From: Ruminococcus sp. AM36-2AA
GTDB taxonomy: Bacteria > Bacillota > Clostridia > Lachnospirales > Lachnospiraceae
Reading direction: 5' to 3'
NCBI RefSeq assembly: GCF_003461955.1
Contig: NZ_QTYB01000017.1
Span: 3,042-67,041 of the forward strand
DNA length: 64,000 bases
Position 1 is the stretch's first letter. Each line of letters opens with the position of its first letter. The translations under genes and the position numbers were made by a program. A model generated the notes under the pieces. That model ran no database searches. It was not told where the DNA came from and saw only the letters and a list, made by a program, of their open reading frames with translations. Shown piece after piece: positions 59,136-64,000 of this stretch.

Positions 59136-59172
59136 AACAGCGAATGCGGATCGTAAATATCCGTCTGACAGT
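59136..59172. repeat. Short repeat fragment between pheS and pheT
   Basis: AACAGCGAATGCGGATCGTA and AATATCCGTCTGACAG resemble the tail of repeat copy B (GTAGCGAAGCGGATTGCGAA, ATATCCGCTTGACA). It has a GCGGAT.../ATCCGT dyad. It lies inside the pheST operon, so it must be transcribed. Confidence 0.5.
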
Positions 59173-59201
59173 AAATATAGAAAAAAGAAGGGACAACCAA
59201 A

Positions 59202-61619
59202 ATGAATACTTCATTATCTTGGATTAAAACATATGTGCCGGATCTGGATGTAACGGCACAGGAATATACAGATGCCATGACATTAACAGGCACAAAGGTA
59301 GAGGGCTTTACAGAACTGGATGCAGATCTTGATAAGATCGTGATCGGCCAGATCGACAAGATTGAGAAACATCCGGATGCAGATAAACTGATCATCTGCC
59401 AGGTAAATATCGGAACAGAGAGCGTACAGATCGTAACAGGTGCTCCCAATGTAAAAGAGGGAGACAAAGTTCCGGTTGTTCTTGACGGTGGACGTGTTGC
59501 AGGCGGTCATGATGGAAAAATGACTCCTGGTGGAATCAAGATCAAAAAAGGTAAACTCCGTGGAGTTGAGTCCTGTGGTATGATGTGCTCTATTGAGGAG
59601 CTTGGAAGTACAAGAGAGATGTACCCGGAGGCACCGGAGTACGGCATCTATATTTTTCCGGAGGATGCAGTAGTTGGTGAGAGCGCGATTAAGGCACTTG
59701 GTCTTGACGATGTGGTATTTGAGTACGAGATTACTTCCAACCGTGTAGACTGCTACGGCGTTCTTGGAATCGCAAGAGAGGCAGCAGCAACCTTCCAGAA
59801 GAAATTCTGTCCGCCGGTTGTAGAGGTTAAGGAAAATGATGAGAAAGCTTCCGATTATGTAAAGGTTACTGTAGAGGATCCGGAGCTTTGCCCGCGTTAC
59901 TGTGCAAGAGTTGTAAAAAATGTCAAGATCGGTCCGTCCCCGAAGTGGATGCAGAGATGCCTGGCTTCCAATGGAATCCGCCCGATCAACAACCTGGTTG
60001 ATATCACAAACTATGTAATGGAAGAGTTTGGCCAGCCAATGCATGCTTATGACCTGGATACCATCGCAAACAGAGAGATCATTGTGCGCCGCGCAGGAAA
60101 AGATGAGAAATTCGTTACACTGGATGGCCAGGAGCGCACCATGGATGAGAACGTTCTGATGATCTGTGACGGCGAAAAAGCGGTCGGCATCGCTGGTATC
60201 ATGGGCGGCGAGAACTCCATGATCACAGACGATGTAAAAACCGTTCTTTTTGAGGCTGCATGCTTTGATGGAACCAGCATCCGTCTTTCTTCCAAGAGAA
60301 TCGGCCTTCGTACAGATGCATCCGGTAAATTTGAGAAAGGCCTTGACCCGAACAACGCACAGGCTGCCATCGACCGTGCATGCCAGCTGATGGAAGAGCT
60401 TGGTGCCGGCGAGGTTGTAGGTGGTATGGTTGATGTCTGCAACGAGACAAGAGAGCCATCCAGAGTAAAATTTGAGCCTGAGAAGATCAACAAACTTCTT
60501 GGAACCAACCTTACAAAAGAAGAGATGCTCGGTTATCTTGGACGTGTAGAGCTGGCTTATGATGAGAAAACAGACGAGATCGTTGCACCGACATTCCGTC
60601 AGGATATCCACTGCAATGCAGATGTTGCAGAGGAGGTTGCAAGATTCTACGGCTATGATAAGATCCCGATGACACTTCCTACCGGAGAGGCTACCACAGG
60701 TAAGCTTCCATTCAAGCTTCGTATCCAGGAAGTCGCAAGAGATATTGCAGAGTACTGCGGATTCTCAGAGGGAATGTCCTATTCTTTCGAAAGCCCGAAG
60801 GTATTTGACAAGCTCTGCATTCCTGAGGACAGTGATCTTCGAAAAGTCATCACCATCAGTAATCCTCTTGGAGAGGACTACAGCATCATGCGTACAAGCA
60901 CACTGAACGGTATGCTGGCATCCCTTTCCACAAACTATAACAGACGTAATAAAGATGTTCGTCTTTACGAGCTTGGAAATATCTATCTTCCGAAGTCCCT
61001 TCCGGTCACAGAGCTTCCGGATGAGCGTACTATGTTTACACTTGGAATGTATGGAAACGGCGATTTCTTCGATATGAAGGGTGTATGCGAGGAGTTCTTC
61101 GAGAAGATCGGAATGAAGAAAAAAGTTACCTACGATCCGAACAGCGAGAAGCCATTCCTTCATCCTGGAAGACAGGCAAATATGATCTACGAGGGTAAGG
61201 TTGTCGGATACTTAGGTGAGGTTCACCCATCTGTTGCAGACAATTATTCTATCGGAGAAAAGGCATATATCGCAGTTATTGATATTCTGGATGTTCTGGA
61301 ATTTGCAGGCTTCAACCACAAATATACAGGAATTGCCAAATATCCGGCTGTAACACGTGATTTAAGTCTTGTAGTTCCTCATGCAGTTCTTGCCGGCCAG
61401 ATCGAGGAAATCTTTGATCAGAGAGGCGGAAATATCCTGGAAAGCTATCAGCTGTTTGATATCTACGAGGGAGCGCAGATCGAGAAGGGATTCAAATCCA
61501 TGGCTTATTCTCTGGTATTCCGTGCCCATGACAAGACTCTTGGTGAGAATGAGATTTCCGCAGCAATGAAGAAGATCATGAATGGTCTCAACGGACTTGG
61601 AATCGAGCTGAGAAGCTGA
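59202..61619 (+). CDS. pheT: Phenylalanyl-tRNA synthetase beta subunit
   Basis: An 805-residue protein of regular length. Domains in order: an N-terminal tRNA-binding OB domain (about 40-155, KHPDADKLIICQVNIGTESV), the B3/B4 editing domain (about 205-390, RPINNLVDITNYVMEEFGQP), the B5 domain, a catalytic-like core, and the ferredoxin-fold anticodon-binding domain (about 710-805, AKYPAVTRDLSLVVPHAV). AGAAGGGA precedes the ATG. Its stop overlaps the start of the histidine phosphatase gene by one base (TGATG). Confidence 0.97.
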   Translation: MNTSLSWIKTYVPDLDVTAQEYTDAMTLTGTKVEGFTELDADLDKIVIGQIDKIEKHPDADKLIICQVNIGTESVQIVTGAPNVKEGDKVPVVLDGGRVAGGHDGKMTPGGIKIKKGKLRGVESCGMMCSIEELGSTREMYPEAPEYGIYIFPEDAVVGESAIKALGLDDVVFEYEITSNRVDCYGVLGIAREAAATFQKKFCPPVVEVKENDEKASDYVKVTVEDPELCPRYCARVVKNVKIGPSPKWMQRCLASNGIRPINNLVDITNYVMEEFGQPMHAYDLDTIANREIIVRRAGKDEKFVTLDGQERTMDENVLMICDGEKAVGIAGIMGGENSMITDDVKTVLFEAACFDGTSIRLSSKRIGLRTDASGKFEKGLDPNNAQAAIDRACQLMEELGAGEVVGGMVDVCNETREPSRVKFEPEKINKLLGTNLTKEEMLGYLGRVELAYDEKTDEIVAPTFRQDIHCNADVAEEVARFYGYDKIPMTLPTGEATTGKLPFKLRIQEVARDIAEYCGFSEGMSYSFESPKVFDKLCIPEDSDLRKVITISNPLGEDYSIMRTSTLNGMLASLSTNYNRRNKDVRLYELGNIYLPKSLPVTELPDERTMFTLGMYGNGDFFDMKGVCEEFFEKIGMKKKVTYDPNSEKPFLHPGRQANMIYEGKVVGYLGEVHPSVADNYSIGEKAYIAVIDILDVLEFAGFNHKYTGIAKYPAVTRDLSLVVPHAVLAGQIEEIFDQRGGNILESYQLFDIYEGAQIEKGFKSMAYSLVFRAHDKTLGENEISAAMKKIMNGLNGLGIELRS

Positions 61620-62227
61620 TGCTGATTTACATTGTAAGACATGGCCTGACAGAGTGGAATAAATTAAAAAAACTTCAGGGTATTGCCGATGTGCCCCTTG
61701 CAGAGGAAGGCATTCTCCTTGCTGAAAAAACGGGAGAAGCTCTCCGGGGGGTGAAGTTTGACATCTGTTTTACAAGTCCGCTCTCAAGGGCAAGGCAGAC
61801 AGCAGAATGTGTACTTGGGAAACGTGATGTCCCGATCATACCGGATAAGCGGATTCAGGAGATTAACTTTGGCGTGCTGGAAGGCGACCAGGTAAGAGAT
61901 GCTGCTGGCAATTATATTGATCCGCAGATTGAGACTTTTTTCCGTGATCCGGTAAATTTTAAACGGCCGGAAAACGGCGAGGATATTTTTGATGTGATTG
62001 CCAGGACAAAAGATTTCTGGGATGAAAAAACATCAGATCCGGCGCTTGCGGACAAAACGATTCTGGTTGCTTCCCATGGATGTGCAGTCCGGGCGCTTCT
62101 TCAGAATGTGGATCCGGATCCGAAAAATTTCTGGCGCGGTTGTGTCCCGCCAAACTGCTGTGTCAATCTTGTGGAAGTGAAGAATGGAAAAACAACGCTT
62201 CTGGAAGAAGATAAAGTTTATGCATAA
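61619..62227 (+). CDS. Histidine phosphatase family protein (phosphoglycerate-mutase-like)
   Basis: A 202-residue protein. The N-terminal catalytic motif IVRHGLTEWN (His8) and the second catalytic His in VASHGCAVRALLQ, with SPLSRARQTAE between, define the histidine phosphatase fold. The substrate could be a sugar phosphate or adenosylcobalamin 5'-phosphate (CobC-like), but there is no neighbouring pathway gene. It overlaps pheT by one base, so translation is coupled by termination-reinitiation; no separate strong RBS is seen. It ends at a terminator at 62238. Confidence 0.9.
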   Translation: MLIYIVRHGLTEWNKLKKLQGIADVPLAEEGILLAEKTGEALRGVKFDICFTSPLSRARQTAECVLGKRDVPIIPDKRIQEINFGVLEGDQVRDAAGNYIDPQIETFFRDPVNFKRPENGEDIFDVIARTKDFWDEKTSDPALADKTILVASHGCAVRALLQNVDPDPKNFWRGCVPPNCCVNLVEVKNGKTTLLEEDKVYA

Positions 62228-62237
62228 AAAATAATGA

Positions 62238-62276
62238 AAAACGCAGAATAACTGTAATGGTTGTTCTGCGTTTTTT
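62238..62276 (+). terminator. Terminator of the pheST operon
   Basis: AAAACGCAGAA (62238-62248) and TTCTGCGTTTTTT (62264-62276) form a strong stem with a T-run. Confidence 0.85.
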
Positions 62277-62409
62277 GGTAAAAAATATACAGGTTACAAT
62301 TGACTAATCGTAATAAATTGAGATAAAATATACAAAAGAAATAAACGATTCAGAAAAATAAAAGTTAAAATCTCCTAATTGTATAAAATGCAGAATTGCG
62401 TTGAAATTA

Positions 62410-62489
62410 TTTGCCGAATCAAGGAAGTTAAACTGCGAAGCAGTTATTCGGTTATGAGCAAGCAGCGAATGCTTTGATCCACTTGACGG
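62410..62489. repeat. Structured intergenic repeat, copy D
   Basis: Outer arms CCGAAT and ATTCGG enclose AACTGC-GAA-GCAGTT, a perfect hairpin centred on GCGAAGC. A tail AGCAGCGAATGC...GATCCACTTGACGG follows. The order of parts parallels copy B (ACCAAAT, AACTGCGGAGCAGTT, ATTTGGT, tail with CTTGACA), so the paired outer arms are kept although their sequence differs. Confidence 0.65.
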
Positions 62490-62539
62490 AGAGAGAATAA
62501 GTGCTGACAGTGATGTGACATATGGAATGGGGTGAGTAT

Positions 62540-62752
62540 ATGCAGTCATTAAATGAAACAAAAGCAGGGGAAAGCTACACGATCAAGTGGATGACCGGAA
62601 TGCCGGAAACTATGGAACAGATCAGGCGGTATGATGTCAGTGAAGGAAAGACCGTGCAGATCATAAGCAGGATTCTCGGTGGAGTAATCGTAGGCGTTCA
62701 GGGACATCGGATTCTGATCAGTGATGATGCAGCCTGTCGTATAAAAGTATAA
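62540..62752 (+). CDS. FeoA domain protein
   Basis: A 70-residue protein of SH3-like FeoA fold: SLNETKAGESYTIKWMTGMP, then RYDVSEGKTVQIISRILGGV and a final GHRILISDDAACRIKV. ATG 62540 is favoured, with GGGGTGAG 6-10 bases upstream; an in-frame start at 62522 lacks a site. FeoA proteins support the FeoB ferrous iron transporter, but no feoB is adjacent. The protein may be a stand-alone FeoA-like regulator or adaptor. A strong terminator follows. Confidence 0.82.
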   Translation: MQSLNETKAGESYTIKWMTGMPETMEQIRRYDVSEGKTVQIISRILGGVIVGVQGHRILISDDAACRIKV

Positions 62753-62767
62753 ATAAGAAAAATGTTG

Positions 62768-62803
62768 AAAGGACAATTCTTTTTGCGGGAATTGTCCTTT
62801 TTG
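62768..62803 (+). terminator. Terminator after the FeoA gene
   Basis: AAAGGACAATTC (62768-62779) and GAATTGTCCTTTTT (62789-62802) form a strong stem with a T-run. Confidence 0.85.
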
Positions 62804-62828
62804 GTTGTTTTGGGAATGCGGTTATGAT
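62801..62828 (+). promoter_or_regulatory. Possible promoter of the MotA/ExbB-like gene
   Basis: TTGGTT (62801-62806), a 16-base spacer and TATGAT (62823-62828), about 55 bases before the start codon. Confidence 0.5.
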
Positions 62829-62881
62829 AGTATGATAAAAAAGAAAACTTTTTTTCAAAAATAAATACGGGGAGGCAGATT

Positions 62882-64000
62882 ATGGGAAAAAAGTTTATGA
62901 ATACAGTGCTGTTTCTGCTTGTTGCAGTGGCAGCAGCGACTCTGACCGCTTATGTGGGAAAGGGTTCCGGAAATGTACTGTTTTATAATTTTGCATTTCT
63001 GGGAATTATGGTGATCATTTATGCTGTCGGTCTTTTTGCCGGACTGTACAGAATGGATAACCTGACGACTGCGCTGAAACATGGAGCCAGTGAGATTACC
63101 GATGTATTCCAGCTTCCGGGAAGGGCGAAGAAGGAAGAAATCGGGCAGTTACGAGGAATCTTCGGTGACCGGTATCTGGATAAAAAAATGGATGATTTTG
63201 TGGACAGCATCAGCCGGACAGAAGAAGGAATCGCTGAGGTTGAGGACTTTGTAAATATTGATGATGTGGATGTTCATATTCACAAAAGACTTCTGGAAAT
63301 GGCACCTGATATTTTTACAAGTCTTGGTATCCTTGGAACATTCATTGGTCTTGTCTGGGGACTGAAAAATTTTCAGCCTACAGATTATGAGGTAATGACA
63401 AATTCTGTATCTGCTCTTGTAGATGGTATAAAAGTTGCCTTTCTTACTTCTATCTATGGTGTCGCACTTTCGGTTGTGTATACATTTGGTATGAAGAGTG
63501 GTTATTCGTCTATGTCTCAGGCAATGCAGGATTTTCTGGACCGTTTTCATGCTCTGGTATTGCCGACTGCGGAGAATGAATCCTGGAATCTTCTGGTTTC
63601 CAGCCAGAAGACTCAGACAGAAGCTATGAAACAGATGGCAGAACAGTTTTCTGTACAGATGGCGGACAGCTTCGAAAAAGTTATCACACCTACATTCCAG
63701 AAGATGAATGATTCTCTGGATGTACTTACCGCGTCTGTTACGAAGGGTCAGCAGGATGCGATCAGGGAAATCCTGGATTCATTTTTGAGTGAGATGCATG
63801 GATCGTTTCAGCTTCAGTTTGAGGATTTCAATGATGCGCTGGTTGAACTTAAGAAGGCTCAGAAAGATAATACAGAATACACGTCAGAGCTGTATAAGAC
63901 GATGAGCAGCCAGTTAAGTGAGACTTTTTCAAAACAGGAACGTGCCATGCGTGACGCGATTGCGGAAATTGACGAGATGCAGAGTAAATATATGAAGACT
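62882..64000 (+). CDS. MotA/TolQ/ExbB-type proton channel protein with long helical tail (partial)
   Basis: 373 residues are present; the frame is open at the window edge, so the C-terminus is missing. The start follows GGGGAGG. Two N-terminal membrane helices (about 6-24 and 34-54) and a cytoplasmic loop of ~85 residues precede the MotA/TolQ/ExbB core: FTSLGILGTFIGLVWGL (about 145-161) and VDGIKVAFLTSIYGVALSVV (about 180-200). From residue ~215 on, the sequence is Met/Gln/Ser-rich and predicted as a long coiled coil. This layout (channel core plus long intracellular tail) is that of ZorA in Zorya-type systems and related non-flagellar motor complexes, which would be followed by an OmpA/MotB-like gene. 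That gene is outside the window. Confidence 0.82.
   Translation, partial: MGKKFMNTVLFLLVAVAAATLTAYVGKGSGNVLFYNFAFLGIMVIIYAVGLFAGLYRMDNLTTALKHGASEITDVFQLPGRAKKEEIGQLRGIFGDRYLDKKMDDFVDSISRTEEGIAEVEDFVNIDDVDVHIHKRLLEMAPDIFTSLGILGTFIGLVWGLKNFQPTDYEVMTNSVSALVDGIKVAFLTSIYGVALSVVYTFGMKSGYSSMSQAMQDFLDRFHALVLPTAENESWNLLVSSQKTQTEAMKQMAEQFSVQMADSFEKVITPTFQKMNDSLDVLTASVTKGQQDAIREILDSFLSEMHGSFQLQFEDFNDALVELKKAQKDNTEYTSELYKTMSSQLSETFSKQERAMRDAIAEIDEMQSKYMKT

Noticed and set aside
59283..60611. 442-codon open frame antisense to pheT
   Set aside because: Fully inside pheT, no recognisable domain; explained by codon bias of pheT.

Overview
The window looks like a chromosomal segment of an anaerobic, spore-forming, low-to-moderate GC Firmicute, most likely of the Lachnospiraceae (Blautia/Dorea-like). 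The basis is the strong Shine-Dalgarno sequences, near-consensus TTGACA-17-TATAAT promoters, two T-box leaders, a Firmicute-type 6S RNA, the [FeFe]-hydrogenase maturase HydF, SleB- and PdaA-type cell-wall enzymes, O-acetylhomoserine sulfhydrylase and the frr-uppS-cdsA-dxr-rseP order. No phage, insertion sequence or CRISPR array is visible; the sequence is mostly core genome with accessory islets.

Layout. 1-460: 3' end of a 23S rRNA, a hairpin-rich spacer without 5S rRNA, tRNA-Asn and a terminator. 0.5-6.6 kb: small accessory genes (RDAC-motif protein, Nudix plus flavin reductase, a frameshifted sugar O-acetyltransferase, hydF, a TetR regulator with an array of operators beside a truncated ABC transporter gene, a SprT-like metalloprotein). 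6.6-13.5 kb: a heterodimeric ABC exporter, a divergent LysR regulator, and a SulP permease with an unusual C-terminal tail. 13.6-17.9 kb: mnmA, an O-acetylhomoserine sulfhydrylase behind a Cys-rich leader peptide, a PdaA-like deacetylase and a previously unassigned small-RNA unit. 18-29.8 kb: enolase, secG, rnr, smpB, a thioesterase, a lipoprotein, pyrH-frr, then uppS-cdsA-dxr-rseP, linking glycolysis, RNA quality control, translation and isoprenoid/envelope synthesis.

29.8-41.9 kb: anchored and peptidoglycan-binding proteins, a FUSC-like membrane protein, two AEC transporters in opposite orientation, an M18 aminopeptidase, a HAD phosphatase, a tyrosine-phosphatase-like protein whose catalytic Cys is Ser, ilvN-ilvC, a LysR regulator and tRNA-Pro. 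42.1-47.0 kb is the most notable block: a tight five-gene operon with a Ycf46-like AAA+ ATPase, a membrane-hairpin helical protein, a double zinc-ribbon protein and two small proteins, for which I know no described function. 47-64 kb: a VanZ-like gene, T-box-controlled leuA, a DUF2142-like membrane protein, a long inverted repeat next to DnaA-box-like sites, a SleB hydrolase, thrC, 6S RNA, galM, GNAT, YihY/BrkB, T-box-controlled pheST, a histidine phosphatase, a FeoA-domain protein, and the start of a MotA/TolQ/ExbB-type channel gene with a long helical tail that runs off the window.

Amino-acid control recurs: T-boxes for Leu and Phe, a Cys-codon leader before the sulfhydrylase, ilvN-ilvC and thrC. 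A family of small structured intergenic repeats built around GCGAAGC-type triloop hairpins is scattered through the window, often touching stop codons.
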